A DNA stretch of 64,000 bases from CAVOKN01 sp963696505 (GCA_963696505.1 CAVOKN010000018.1:69408-133407), one strand, 5' to 3'; positions 21,776 to 31,110 are shown, counted from the stretch's first letter. The notes: generated by a model not told the origin, from the sequence alone. Numbers and translations are program-made.

Positions 21776-22348
21776 ATGCACATCGCCGACGACCGCTACA
21801 TGAGCCCCGAAGCCTACCTGGAGTGGGAGGCGCGGCAGCCGACGAAGCACGAATACCTCGCCGGGGAGATCTTCGCGATGGTGGGCGTCACCCAGCGCCA
21901 TAACCGGATTTCGCTGAACGTGGCGATGGTGCTGATCCAGGCCCTGCGCGGCCGTCCGTGCCAGGTGTTCTCCACCGAGGTCAAGCTACGGGTGGCAAAG
22001 GCAAGCGCCTACTACTACCCCGACTTGATGGTCGTGTGCGGCAACCAGCTTCCCATTGCAGGCAACCAGAACGCAGCCGAAGATCCCATCCTGATCGTCG
22101 AAGTACTCTCACCCTCTACCGAAGCCATAGACCGCCGGGAAAAACTCGCCGCCTACCGGGGACTGACTTCCGTCCAGGAATACGCCCTGGTGAGCCAGGA
22201 CCGGCAGCAGATCGAGATCTACCGGCGGCAGGGCGACATCGGCTGGCTTTACGTGAGCTTCGAGCCTGGCGACGAGGTCGAGTTTGCGAGCGTCGGGCTG
22301 CGTGCGCCGATCGCCGCGTTCTACGAGGGAACCGACGTAGCCGGGTAA
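21776..22348 (+). CDS. Uma2 family endonuclease (DUF820)
   Basis: A 190-aa protein of the Uma2 (DUF820) restriction-endonuclease-like fold. The start MHIADDRYMSPEAYLEWEA and the motif QPTKHEYLAGEIFAM are typical, and the PD-(D/E)xK-like core shows YYPDLMVVC and PILIVEVLSPST. These genes are scattered and multicopy in cyanobacteria and some proteobacteria; the biological role is unclear. It stands just before a toxin-antitoxin pair. Confidence 0.88.
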   Translation: MHIADDRYMSPEAYLEWEARQPTKHEYLAGEIFAMVGVTQRHNRISLNVAMVLIQALRGRPCQVFSTEVKLRVAKASAYYYPDLMVVCGNQLPIAGNQNAAEDPILIVEVLSPSTEAIDRREKLAAYRGLTSVQEYALVSQDRQQIEIYRRQGDIGWLYVSFEPGDEVEFASVGLRAPIAAFYEGTDVAG

Positions 22349-22412
22349 CCGCGCGTTGCGGGCGAACCCATCGCCGTGCCACAATTGCGCACTTGTGACA
22401 CACCCGATACCC

Positions 22413-22643
22413 ATGAAGACCCTCACCATCCGCGAAGCCCGCGAAGGGCTCTCCCACCCGGAACAGATGTTCGCCGACGACGACGAGGTGCTGGTGGTGC
22501 GGCACGGCGAGCCAGTGGCGCGCATCCTGCCGGCGACGCCGCGGCCCAGGTTTCGTTCGCTGGCCGCCTTCCGCGCCAGCCAGCCGATGCAGGAAATCCC
22601 GAGCGAGGTGCTGATCCGCGAGGATCGCGACGCACGAGACTGA
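22413..22643 (+). CDS. Phd/YefM-type antitoxin
   Basis: A 76-aa antitoxin starting MKTLTIREAREGLSHPEQM, with the Phd-like DNA-binding start and the central VLVVRHGEPVARILPA. The charged tail would wrap the PIN toxin encoded next. The stop TGA is followed directly by the toxin ATG. The ATG at 22413 fits the family start better than the upstream frame opening. Confidence 0.85.
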   Translation: MKTLTIREAREGLSHPEQMFADDDEVLVVRHGEPVARILPATPRPRFRSLAAFRASQPMQEIPSEVLIREDRDARD

Positions 22644-23096
22644 ATGGTGTACCTCGATACCAGCGCCCTGCTCAAGCGCTACGTCCACGAGCCTGACAGC
22701 GACGCTTTCGACGATTACCTGGCCGGGCTGCTGCCTGCGGCAATCAGCCGCCTGACGCTGGTGGAACTGCGCAGCGGGCTGGCCCGCAAGCGGCGCGAGG
22801 GCGCCATCGCCGCGCAGCACGAACAGGCGGCCATGACGGAGATCCGCATCGACATCCAGGACGGTCTGCTGCACGTGCTGCCGGCCGCCGACCAGCACTT
22901 CGTGGATGCCGGCCACCTCATCGACCGGCTCTCCGACCTGCCGCTGCGCACGCTGGATGCGCTGCATCTGGCCACCGCCCAGGCGACCGGCGCCGATGAG
23001 CTTGCCACCGCGGACCAGATCATGGCCCGCGCCGCCGCAGCACTCGGCATGCGCGTCGCCTTTTTTGGAAAACCTCAGACGAAGTCCACATCATGA
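22644..23096 (+). CDS. vapC: PIN-domain toxin VapC
   Basis: Ribonuclease toxin of 150 aa. PIN-domain acidic residues are visible in MVYLDTSALLKRYVHE, the Glu of LTLVELRSG, the Asp of LRTLDALHLATA and DELATADQIM. It starts directly after the antitoxin stop. Its own stop overlaps the lysS start in ATGA at 23093-23096, so expression of an essential tRNA synthetase may be partly coupled to this module. Confidence 0.9.
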   Translation: MVYLDTSALLKRYVHEPDSDAFDDYLAGLLPAAISRLTLVELRSGLARKRREGAIAAQHEQAAMTEIRIDIQDGLLHVLPAADQHFVDAGHLIDRLSDLPLRTLDALHLATAQATGADELATADQIMARAAAALGMRVAFFGKPQTKSTS

Positions 23097-24589
23097 CCGA
23101 ACCCACCCCCACCCAGGACGAGAACCAGCTCATCGCCGAACGCCGCGCCAAGCTCGCCGAATGGCGCGCCACCGGCCGCGCCTATCCCAACGACTTCCTG
23201 CGCGAGAACACCGCCGGCAAGCTCGACGAGTTCTACGGCGAGAAGACCCGCGAAGAACTGGAGGCGACGCCGGTGCAGGTGAAGGTTGCCGGACGCATGA
23301 TGCTCAAGCGCGTGATGGGCAAGGCCAGCTTCGCCACCATCCAGGACCTGTCGGGCCGCATCCAGCTCTACGTCAGCAACGACGCCACCGGCGAAGCCAC
23401 CCACGCCGACTTCAAGCGCTGGGACAGCGGCGACATCCTCGGCGCCGTCGGTACCCTGTTCAAGACCAAGACCGGCGAGCTGACGGTGCATTGCACGGAA
23501 CTGCGCCTGCTCTCCAAGGCGTTGCGCCCGCTGCCGGAGAAGTTTCACGGCCTCACCGACACCGAGCAGAAGTACCGCAGCCGCCACCTCGACCTCATCA
23601 CCAACGAGCAGACGCGCTTCAACTTCGTCGCCCGCAGCCGCATCATCCAGGCGATCCGCGGCTACATGACCGGCCACGGCTTCCTCGAAGTCGAGACGCC
23701 GATGATGCATCCCATCCCGGGCGGTGCCACCGCGAAGCCCTTCGTCACCCACCACAATGCGCTCGACATGCGCCTGTACCTGCGCATCGCCCCCGAGCTG
23801 TACCTGAAGCGGCTGGTGGTGGGCGGCTTCGAGAAGGTGTTCGAGATCAACCGCAACTTCCGCAACGAGGGGCTCAGCCCGCGCCACAACCCCGAGTTCA
23901 CCATGATGGAGTTCTACGAGGCCTACACCGACTACCGCCTGCTGATGAACTTCACCGAAGGATTGATCCGCCACGCGGCGCAGGACGCGCTGGGGCGGCT
24001 GGAGTTCGAGTACCAGGGACGCACGCTCGACCTCTCCAAGCCCTTCGCGCGCATGACGGTGGTGGAGGCGATCCGCAAGCACCACCCGGGTTACACCTTG
24101 GAGCAGCTCAACGACGCAGCCTGGCTGCGCACCAGGCTGCGCGACCTGGGGCTGGACGTGCGCCCGCATTCCGGCCTCGGTGCCCTTCAGCTCGCCCTGT
24201 TCGACGAGACCACCGAGACCGAGCTGTTCGAGCCCACCTTCATCATCGACTACCCTGCGGAAGTGAGCCCCCTGGCGCGCCGCTCCGACAGCAATCCGGA
24301 GATAACCGAGCGCTTCGAGCTCTACATCGTCGGCCGCGAGATCGCCAACGGCTTCTCCGAACTGAACGATCCGGAGGACCAGGCCGCCCGCTTCGAGGAG
24401 CAGGCCAAGGCCAAGGCGGAGGGCGACGAGGAGGCGATGTACTACGACGCCGACTACGTGCGTGCCCTCGAGTACGGCCTGCCCCCCACCGGCGGCTGCG
24501 GCATAGGGGTCGATCGTCTGGTGATGCTGCTCACCGACAGCGCCAACATCCGCGACGTGATCCTCTTCCCGCAAATGCGGCCTGAGTAG
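23093..24589 (+). CDS. lysS: Lysyl-tRNA synthetase, class II
   Basis: Cytoplasmic class II synthetase (498 aa) charging tRNA-Lys. The N-terminal OB-fold anticodon-binding domain includes GRMMLKRVMGKASFATIQD. The catalytic domain has motif 2 FRNEGLSPRHNPEFTMMEFY and motif 3 GLPPTGGCGIGVDRLVM. Length is normal and there is no frameshift. The ATG overlaps the vapC stop by four bases. Confidence 0.97.
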   Translation: MTEPTPTQDENQLIAERRAKLAEWRATGRAYPNDFLRENTAGKLDEFYGEKTREELEATPVQVKVAGRMMLKRVMGKASFATIQDLSGRIQLYVSNDATGEATHADFKRWDSGDILGAVGTLFKTKTGELTVHCTELRLLSKALRPLPEKFHGLTDTEQKYRSRHLDLITNEQTRFNFVARSRIIQAIRGYMTGHGFLEVETPMMHPIPGGATAKPFVTHHNALDMRLYLRIAPELYLKRLVVGGFEKVFEINRNFRNEGLSPRHNPEFTMMEFYEAYTDYRLLMNFTEGLIRHAAQDALGRLEFEYQGRTLDLSKPFARMTVVEAIRKHHPGYTLEQLNDAAWLRTRLRDLGLDVRPHSGLGALQLALFDETTETELFEPTFIIDYPAEVSPLARRSDSNPEITERFELYIVGREIANGFSELNDPEDQAARFEEQAKAKAEGDEEAMYYDADYVRALEYGLPPTGGCGIGVDRLVMLLTDSANIRDVILFPQMRPE

Positions 24590-24617
24590 CAGGATCTAGG
24601 ATTAGGGTAGTGCGACC

Positions 24618-26270
24618 GTGATCGTCCATAGGCTGAGAATCCTGCTGCTGCTGGCGGCGCTGATTGCAACCACCACCTGTTCCATTGCGGCGGAGGACGC
24701 AGCGACGGCGCCGGTGGACGACCATCCGGATTCCAGGCTCGTGACCGCGCCGGTCGAAATCGACGGCCGCATCCTGTTCAGCGTGCGCGGCGTGAGCAGT
24801 TTGCCGGCCGGGCAGCGCGCCGCAGCCATCGCTGATCGCATCGAGGCCCTCGCCCGTGATCCGGCAGTGCCGGCGGACTCGCTGCAGGTGGTCGAGTCGG
24901 ACGGCTTTTCGTCGATCATGGCGGGGGAGCGGCGCGTGATGGCGGTAGTCGATGCGGACGCGCGCGTCGAGGAGGTGTCGCGCACGACCATCGCCCACGC
25001 CTACCGCGATCGGATCGGAAAGGCGATCGAGGATTACCGGCGGGATCGCAGGTCCGACGTCCTGTCCAGCCATGGCCTCTACAGCGCAGGAGCCGCGCTG
25101 GTGCTGGCGGCGGTGGTAGTGCTGGTGATCTGGATGTCGCGCTGGTTCAATGGGCTGATCGAGCGGCGTTTCCGCAGCCGCGTTCGTAACCTGGGCATCC
25201 AGTCGTTCGAGATCGTGCGTGGCGAACGAATCTGGAGCGGGCTGCGCGCCGCATTGTCCGCGCTGCGCATCCTGGCGATCGTGGTCGCCGGCTTCGCCTT
25301 CCTCGACTTCGTGCTGCGCGGGCTTCCGTGGACGCGCGGATTCGCCAACCAACTGCTCGAGATCGTGATCCGCCCGCTGAAGACCATGGGCGTAGACTTG
25401 ATTTCCGAGATCCCGGACCTGGTCTTTCTCGTCGTCCTGGTACTGGTCGTTCGCTTCTTCCTGCGCCTGATACGGCTGTTCTTCGAGGCAGTGGCGCACG
25501 GTTCGGTCACCCTTGCCGGGTTCGAGGCCGACTGGGCCTGGCCCACCTTCAAGATCGCGCGCTTCGCGGTCGTGGCCTTCGCTCTGGTCGTGGCCTACCC
25601 CTACATTCCAGGCTCGGGGTCGGAAGCCTTCAAGGGTGTTTCGCTGTTCCTCGGTCTGGTGGTGTCCCTGGGCTCCTCGTCAGCCATCTCCAACGTCATC
25701 GCCGGCCTGATGCTTACCTACCGGCGCGCCTTCAAGGTCGGCGACCGGGTTAAGATCGGCGACACCACCGGCGACGTCACCGAGATGCGGCTGCAGGTGA
25801 CCCATCTGCGCACCTTCAAGAACGAGGAGGTAACCATCCCGAACTCGGTGATTCTCAGCGGCCAGGTGGTGAATTACAGTTCGCTGGCCGCGCAGCAGGG
25901 GCTGATCCTGCACACCACCGTGGGCATCGGGTACGAGACGCCGTGGCGGCAGGTGGAGGCCATGCTGCTCATGGCCGCCGAGCGCACCCCAGGGCTGCTG
26001 CGGGGACCGGCGCCCTTCGTGATGCACAAGGCGCTGGGGGATTTCTGCGTCACCTACGAGATCAATGCCTACTGCAACGACGCGAAGGTCATGAACCGGC
26101 TCTACACCGAACTGCACCGCAACATCCTCGACCTTTTCAACGAGTACGGCGTCCAGATCATGACGCCCGCCTACGAGGGCGACCCGGAGATCCCGAAGGT
26201 GGTGCCGAAAGAGCATTGGTATGCGGCGCCGGCGGTGTCCGATCGAGCGGAAGGTGCGGCGAAGGGGTGA
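24618..26270 (+). CDS. MscS family mechanosensitive ion channel
   Basis: Membrane channel protein (550 aa) with a GTG start at 24618 and a signal peptide (LRILLLLAALIATTTCSIAA). A periplasmic region of about 130 residues precedes four or five membrane helices (from about residue 160). The MscS pore-lining helix region reads LFLGLVVSLGSSSAISNVIAG (shown as LGLVVSLGSSSAISNV), followed by the cytoplasmic beta domain (RVKIGDTTGDVTEM, VTIPNSVILSGQVVNYS). It should relieve osmotic pressure. It follows lysS by 28 bases but need not be co-regulated. Confidence 0.9.
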   Translation: MIVHRLRILLLLAALIATTTCSIAAEDAATAPVDDHPDSRLVTAPVEIDGRILFSVRGVSSLPAGQRAAAIADRIEALARDPAVPADSLQVVESDGFSSIMAGERRVMAVVDADARVEEVSRTTIAHAYRDRIGKAIEDYRRDRRSDVLSSHGLYSAGAALVLAAVVVLVIWMSRWFNGLIERRFRSRVRNLGIQSFEIVRGERIWSGLRAALSALRILAIVVAGFAFLDFVLRGLPWTRGFANQLLEIVIRPLKTMGVDLISEIPDLVFLVVLVLVVRFFLRLIRLFFEAVAHGSVTLAGFEADWAWPTFKIARFAVVAFALVVAYPYIPGSGSEAFKGVSLFLGLVVSLGSSSAISNVIAGLMLTYRRAFKVGDRVKIGDTTGDVTEMRLQVTHLRTFKNEEVTIPNSVILSGQVVNYSSLAAQQGLILHTTVGIGYETPWRQVEAMLLMAAERTPGLLRGPAPFVMHKALGDFCVTYEINAYCNDAKVMNRLYTELHRNILDLFNEYGVQIMTPAYEGDPEIPKVVPKEHWYAAPAVSDRAEGAAKG

Positions 26271-26384
26271 GGTGCGCCTGTGCGCACGAGAGGCGCCGCA
26301 CCGGCATCGTGGCAGTGGCGCGCTTGCGCACGGCGGCATCTCTGCCAGAGTGCAGGGGCATGTCAAAGGTATGGGGAGGAGTCG

Positions 26385-26708
26385 ATGAAGACTGGCCGTA
26401 GTCGCTGCACCCGAGCCGCGCTTTGCGGCGTGCTCATCTGCCTCTTCGCGTCGCACGCCGCCGCGCAGATGGGTGATCCCAATGACGACCCGGTCCTCTC
26501 GCCCGGTGCGGTCGCTGAGGATCCCGCGCTCGCCCCGGAACAGATCGATCAAGGGGCGGCGCAATCCCCCGATGCCGTCGCGCCCGACCCGGCGCTGGAG
26601 CCGGAACAGATGGATGAGCCGGCCGTTCTGTCGCCCGATTCCGTCACGGAGGATCCCGCGCTCGCACCGGAGCAAATCACCGCCCCGCCGGCGCTATCGC
26701 CGAATTAG
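26385..26708 (+). CDS. Small secreted protein with three 22-residue repeats
   Basis: A 107-aa protein with a signal peptide (RAALCGVLICLFASHAAAQ) and an AGGAG ribosome binding site before ATG 26385. After the signal the whole mature protein is built from a repeat of about 22 residues: LSPGAVAEDPALAPEQIDQG, QSPDAVAPDPALEPEQMDEP, LSPDSVTEDPALAPEQITAP, then LSPN. It is acidic, Pro-rich, has no Cys and is likely disordered. I do not recognise the family. Its neighbours (channel gene, IS element) give no hint. Confidence 0.7.
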   Translation: MKTGRSRCTRAALCGVLICLFASHAAAQMGDPNDDPVLSPGAVAEDPALAPEQIDQGAAQSPDAVAPDPALEPEQMDEPAVLSPDSVTEDPALAPEQITAPPALSPN

Positions 26709-26771
26709 CGTAGTCTCTTACGGGTGAAATCGTGGCAATTCTGGCGAAGAATTCCCCGGACGGCGGGGGTA

Positions 26772-26842
26772 GGGGATTTACAAGGGGGCCTGCCCCCTTG
26801 TTCCTTGCCGGGGGATATACACGGGGGTTCTCCCCTTGTTCC
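26772..26842. repeat. Imperfect tandem repeat, each unit a hairpin
   Basis: Two related units, 26772-26804 and 26811-26842, share GGGGAT.TACA.GGGGG and CCCCTTGTTCC. The first contains a perfect 8-bp stem (CAAGGGGG / CCCCCTTG with a CCTG loop, 26781-26800). They lie between the repeat-protein gene and the ISAzo13 element and could terminate transcription of the former. Confidence 0.6.
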
Positions 26843-26921
26843 GACATGGCAGGTTTTCCGGCCGGAGGTCGCGGGCGAACCTGTTTGGTTCCGGCGCGGC
26901 CGGCTTAGGCGTTAAGCCAAT

Positions 26922-28209
26922 ATAACTTGAACAATAAGAGTTATTCGCTATGATGAAGCCATGGGTGACCTGGCGATGATCGAGGCGAAATTCCAAGCGC
27001 TGTCCGGGCGGCTGGACGAAGCAACCTTGCGCATGTGGGCGGCGACGGAGGCGCGTAGTCTCGGACGTGGGGGTGTCAGTGCCGTAGCCAAGGCGATCGG
27101 CATGTCGCGGACGACGATTCACACGGGCCTTGCCGAACTGAAGGCGGCGGCTTCGGCTCCTGCGGGGAAGAGCGAGGCACGGCCACGCGTTCGCGCGACG
27201 GGCGGTGGACGAAAGAAGCTGACGGCCAAGGATGCCAATCTGTTGCAAGATCTGGACGCACTCGTCGAGCCGACATCGCGCGGCGACCCGATGTCGCCGC
27301 TGCGTTGGACCTGCAAGAGCACCTACCGTTTGGCTGAAGAACTGCAACGACTGGGGCACGAAGTCAGCCAGCGCACAGTCTGCGATCTTCTGACCCAGAT
27401 GGAATACAGCCTTCAGTCCACCCGGAAGACGCGGGAGGGCGGGCGGCATGAAGATCGGGATGCGCAGTTTGCCCACATTGCCAGGACCGTAGCTGAATAC
27501 CAGGCCGCCGGCGACCCGGTCATTTCCGTCGACACCAAGAAGAAGGAATTGATCGGTGATTTCAAGAATGCCGGCAAGGAGTGGCAACCCAAGGGCTCGT
27601 CCGAGGAAGTCAGGGTCCATGACTTCCTCGATCCTGAATTGGGCAAGGTCGCTCCCTATGGCGTTTATGATCTGACCGCCAATGCCGGCTGGGTCAACGT
27701 CGGCATTGATCACGACACCGCCGAGTTCGCGGTGGAGAGCATTCGGCGCTGGTGGCGCGAAATGGGCGAGGCGAGCTATCCGTGTGCCCGTCGGCTGTTG
27801 ATCACCGCTGACTGTGGTGGCAGCAATGGTCACCGGGTCCGACTGTGGCGAAGGGAATTGCAGAAATTCGCCGACCAACTGGAACTGCCGGTCCAGGTTT
27901 GTCATTTCCCGCCCGGCACCAGCAAGTGGAACAAGATCGAGCACCGCATGTTCTGCCACATCACCGCCAATTGGCGAGGGCGACCGTTGATCAGCCGGCA
28001 AGTCGTGGTGAATCTGATCGGCAGCACAACCACCCGCGAGGGCTTGCGCATCAAGGCAGGCATTGACGAAAACACCTACGCAAAGGGCATCAAGGTAACG
28101 GACGAGGAACTCGCCACTCTCGCGATAGAACGCGACGAGTTTCATGGCGAATGGAACTACCGATTGTCGCCTCGAAATCCGCATGTCCGGCTATAGTTGT
28201 TCAAGTTAT
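26922..28209 (+). mobile_element. ISAzo13-family insertion sequence, complete
   Basis: A 1288-bp element bounded by perfect 13-bp inverted repeats ATAACTTGAACAA (26922-26934) and its complement (28197-28209), with one intact transposase gene filling it. I see no secure target duplication. It sits between the small repeat-protein gene and mnmC, without breaking either. Confidence 0.88.
26961..28196 (+). CDS. ISAzo13 family transposase
   Basis: Transposase of 411 aa. It has an N-terminal HTH (VSAVAKAIGMSRTTIHTGLAEL) given here in part as AVAKAIGMSRTTIHTG. The DDE-type core has ISVDTKKKELIGDFKN, LLITADCGGSNGHR and SKWNKIEHRMFCHI, all typical of ISAzo13. The frame is intact and the stop TAG abuts the right inverted repeat, so the element may still be active. 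Confidence 0.95.
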   Translation: MGDLAMIEAKFQALSGRLDEATLRMWAATEARSLGRGGVSAVAKAIGMSRTTIHTGLAELKAAASAPAGKSEARPRVRATGGGRKKLTAKDANLLQDLDALVEPTSRGDPMSPLRWTCKSTYRLAEELQRLGHEVSQRTVCDLLTQMEYSLQSTRKTREGGRHEDRDAQFAHIARTVAEYQAAGDPVISVDTKKKELIGDFKNAGKEWQPKGSSEEVRVHDFLDPELGKVAPYGVYDLTANAGWVNVGIDHDTAEFAVESIRRWWREMGEASYPCARRLLITADCGGSNGHRVRLWRRELQKFADQLELPVQVCHFPPGTSKWNKIEHRMFCHITANWRGRPLISRQVVVNLIGSTTTREGLRIKAGIDENTYAKGIKVTDEELATLAIERDEFHGEWNYRLSPRNPHVRL

Positions 28210-28296
28210 TATTTCTCGACTCCTTAGGATCTAGGATTGAGCTGAATTCATGGCGCGGTGAAGCCGCGCGAAGAACTCCCTGAATCCTGAATCCTG

Positions 28297-30222
28297 ATGT
28301 TATCCCCCGCCCGCCTCGTCTACGACACCGCGGGCACGCCGTACTCCGAGCAGTTCGGCGACGTGTACCACTCCGCCGACGGCGGGCTGGAGCAGGCGCG
28401 GCATGTGTTTCTCGGCGGCAACGACCTGCCGGCGCGCTGGCGCGGGCGCGACGCTTTTGTCATCGTCGAGACCGGCTTCGGGCTGGGACTCAACTTCCTC
28501 GCCACCTGGGCGGAGTGGCTGGCCGACCCGCAACGCCCGGCGCGCTTGCACTTCGTTTCGATCGAGAAGCATCCCTTCACCGGCAGCGATCTCGCACGCT
28601 TGCACCAAGGCTGGCCGGCCTTGCAGCCGCTGTCGCGGCAGCTTGTCGCGGCCTGGCCGCCGCTCACCGCCGGATTCCACAGACTGACTTTCGGCGGCGT
28701 CGCGCTGACCCTGCTGCTGGGGGACATCGCCGAGCTGCTGCCCGAGCTGCACGCCGCTGCCGACGCCTTCTACCTCGACGGCTTCACGCCGGACAAGAAC
28801 GCAGACATGTGGTCGCCGTCCGTGCTGCGGCAACTGGCACGGCTGGCCCGCCCCGGGGCGACGCTGGCGACCTGGAGCGTGGCCGGCAACGTGCGCCAGG
28901 GCCTTGCCGATGCCGGTTTTCTGGTGACGCGGCGGCCGGGCTTCGGACACAAGCGCGAGATGCTCGCCGCATCGCTGCCCGCTTCGCAGACCTGCCGCAC
29001 CCCTCTCGCCGCGGAAACGCCCGTGCGCCACGCCATCATCATCGGCGCCGGCATGGCAGGCAGCTCGGCGGCCGAGCGTCTCGCCGCCCGCGGCTGGCAG
29101 GTGGATGTGATCGAACGCAATCCCGCTCCGGCCATGGAAGCCTCGGGCAACCATGCCGGCGTGCTGCTGCCGCTGCTGGCGCGGGACGACAACATCGCCT
29201 CGCGCCTGTCCCGCGCCTGCTACCTCTACGCACTGCGCCACCTGGAATCGCTCGAAGCCGCCGGCGCCGGGCTGCGCTGGGATGCCTGCGGCGTGCTGCA
29301 ACTGGCGCGCGACACCGCCCACGAAGGGCTGCAACGCACAACGGTCGAGGAACTGGGTTTGCCGGCGGATTTCGTGCGCTTCGTTTCGGCCGACGAAGGC
29401 GCCCAATACATCGGCATGGAGGCGCCGGCGGCAGGCTGCTGGTTCCCGAAGGGCGGCTGGGTCAATCCTCCCAGCCTGTGCGCGACGCAACTCGCCCGCC
29501 ATGGCGAGCGCGTACGCACGCATTGCTCGTCGCCAGTCGCGGCGCTGCGCCGCGAGGACGGGCAGTGGCTCGCCCTCGATGCCGGCGGCAAAGTCATTGC
29601 TCGGGCACCGGTGGCGATCCTCGCCAACGCCCGCGACGCCCTCGCCCTGCCCGAGGCCGCCGGCCTGCCGCTGCGCCGCGTGCGCGGCCAGGTGTCCCAC
29701 ATTCCCGCCGCGCGGCTTGCCGGCCTGCGCTGCGCGGTCTGCCGCGAAGGCTATGTGACCCCTGATAACGATGGCATCTGCGCGCTGGGGGCGAGCTTCG
29801 ACTTCGACGACGACGATCCGCTGCCCCGCCTCGACGGCCACGTCGACAATCTCAGCCGGCTGGAACGTCTGCTGCCTGGCGCCGCAAAGGACATCGAGCC
29901 CGCCACCCTCGCCGGCCGGGTGGGCTTTCGCACCGCGTCGCCCGACCGCCTGCCGCTGATCGGCGCCCTGCCCTGCGGCTTGCCTCCGGTGACCTGGCGC
30001 GCGCCGAAGCTGGGCGAGATGCCGCGCCACCCCGGCCTCTACGGCCTGCTCGGCTATGGCGCCCGCGGTCTGGTCTGGGCACCGCTGGCCGCGGAGCTTC
30101 TCGCATGCCGTTTGGAAGACGAACCGCTGCCGCTACCGCGCGATCTCGTTGACGCCGTGGATCCGGCGCGATTCCTGTTGCGTGCCCACCTGCGTCGGGC
30201 AGGAGCGACATCCCGCGACTAA
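28297..30222 (+). CDS. mnmC: tRNA mnm5s2U biosynthesis bifunctional enzyme MnmC
   Basis: Bifunctional cytoplasmic enzyme (641 aa) that completes the wobble modification mnm5s2U34. The N-terminal methyltransferase (about residues 1-240) has VETGFGLGLNFLATW and YLDGFTPDKNADMWSP. The C-terminal FAD oxidoreductase (about 250-620) begins HAIIIGAGMAGSSAAERLA with the GxGxxG dinucleotide fold, and later shows GFRTASPDRLPLIG. The two domains act on cmnm5/nm5 intermediates in turn. Intact, despite the nearby IS element. Confidence 0.95.
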   Translation: MLSPARLVYDTAGTPYSEQFGDVYHSADGGLEQARHVFLGGNDLPARWRGRDAFVIVETGFGLGLNFLATWAEWLADPQRPARLHFVSIEKHPFTGSDLARLHQGWPALQPLSRQLVAAWPPLTAGFHRLTFGGVALTLLLGDIAELLPELHAAADAFYLDGFTPDKNADMWSPSVLRQLARLARPGATLATWSVAGNVRQGLADAGFLVTRRPGFGHKREMLAASLPASQTCRTPLAAETPVRHAIIIGAGMAGSSAAERLAARGWQVDVIERNPAPAMEASGNHAGVLLPLLARDDNIASRLSRACYLYALRHLESLEAAGAGLRWDACGVLQLARDTAHEGLQRTTVEELGLPADFVRFVSADEGAQYIGMEAPAAGCWFPKGGWVNPPSLCATQLARHGERVRTHCSSPVAALRREDGQWLALDAGGKVIARAPVAILANARDALALPEAAGLPLRRVRGQVSHIPAARLAGLRCAVCREGYVTPDNDGICALGASFDFDDDDPLPRLDGHVDNLSRLERLLPGAAKDIEPATLAGRVGFRTASPDRLPLIGALPCGLPPVTWRAPKLGEMPRHPGLYGLLGYGARGLVWAPLAAELLACRLEDEPLPLPRDLVDAVDPARFLLRAHLRRAGATSRD

Positions 30223-30305
30223 TGTGTAACAACGTTTTGAACATTCGATCAATGGCTTAGCCGGTGCGGTAGGATGCGTCCGCAATATCGAACCAGGAGA
30301 AAAGC

Positions 30306-31061
30306 ATGGAATCCACACAGAGCAGACTGCATCCGATCGTTTGGGTGGCGGCGGTGTCCGTCATCATTTTCAGCGGCGTGGGCATCGCGGCAATCACCGG
30401 CGTCCTGCCGGTCGCCGGCAGCAAGCCCGGCGAGCCACCGGCTGCCACGGCACCGGCCGCCGCTACGCCCGCCGAGGCCCTGAATGCCTTGCCGGCCGCA
30501 CCCGCTCCGACCGACAAGTCGGCGGCCCCCGCCGCGAAAGTCAGCGCCCAGCCGGCGCCTCTACCCGCTACCCCGAAGCTGCCTCAGGCCGCCGCACCAA
30601 AGCCTGCGCCGAAGTCGGCGAGCCCGGCGAAGCCCAGGCCGGTGCAGGTCGCGCAGAACGAAGTGCCGGTGGTGGAACGTGATCCGGCTCGCGCCTACGA
30701 GCCGCCGCCGCCTCCGGTCTCGAGTACCTGCCGCGATTGCGGCGAGATCGCGACGGTGCGCGAGATCAAGTCCCAGGGCGAAGGCACCGGGCTGGGCGCA
30801 GTGGCCGGCGGGGTGCTCGGCGGCGTGCTGGGCCACCAGGTGGGCGGCGGCCGCGGCAAGGACGTCGCCACCGTGCTCGGCGCAGTGGGCGGCGCCGTCG
30901 CCGGCCACCAGGTCGAGAAGACCGTGCGCACCGGATCGAAGTACGAAGTGGTGGTGCGCTACGGCGACGGCTCCAGCCAGGTGTTCCAGCAGGATCAGGC
31001 GCCGGCGTGGCGCAGCGGCGACCGCGTCAAGGTGGTCAATGGCGTGATCGTCGCCGACTGA
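30306..31061 (+). CDS. Glycine zipper 2TM domain protein (SlyB/17-kDa antigen type)
   Basis: Envelope protein of 251 aa. One N-terminal membrane anchor (VWVAAVSVIIFSGVGIAAIT) is followed by a long Ala/Pro/Lys-rich linker (about residues 35-135), then the glycine-zipper hairpin (about 160-205: GAVAGGVLGGVLGHQVGGG and LGAVGGAVAGHQVEK). A small beta tail (YEVVVRYGDGSSQVF) completes the family pattern. It probably sits in the envelope; the exact function is not known. Confidence 0.88.
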   Translation: MESTQSRLHPIVWVAAVSVIIFSGVGIAAITGVLPVAGSKPGEPPAATAPAAATPAEALNALPAAPAPTDKSAAPAAKVSAQPAPLPATPKLPQAAAPKPAPKSASPAKPRPVQVAQNEVPVVERDPARAYEPPPPPVSSTCRDCGEIATVREIKSQGEGTGLGAVAGGVLGGVLGHQVGGGRGKDVATVLGAVGGAVAGHQVEKTVRTGSKYEVVVRYGDGSSQVFQQDQAPAWRSGDRVKVVNGVIVAD

Positions 31062-31082
31062 AGCTTCGAGCCTTGGTATCGG

Positions 31083-31110
31083 GCGCCCCCTCGCGGGGCG
31101 CTTTCCGTTT
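31083..31110. terminator. Bidirectional terminator between convergent genes
   Basis: GCGCCCC-CTCGC-GGGGCGC forms a perfect 7-bp stem followed by TTTCCGTTT. It lies between the convergent glycine-zipper gene and gltX. Confidence 0.75.

Noticed and set aside
26919..28212. Target duplication for ISAzo13
   Set aside because: Bases next to the two 13-bp ends (CCAAT left, TATTT right) do not give a repeat I can defend.
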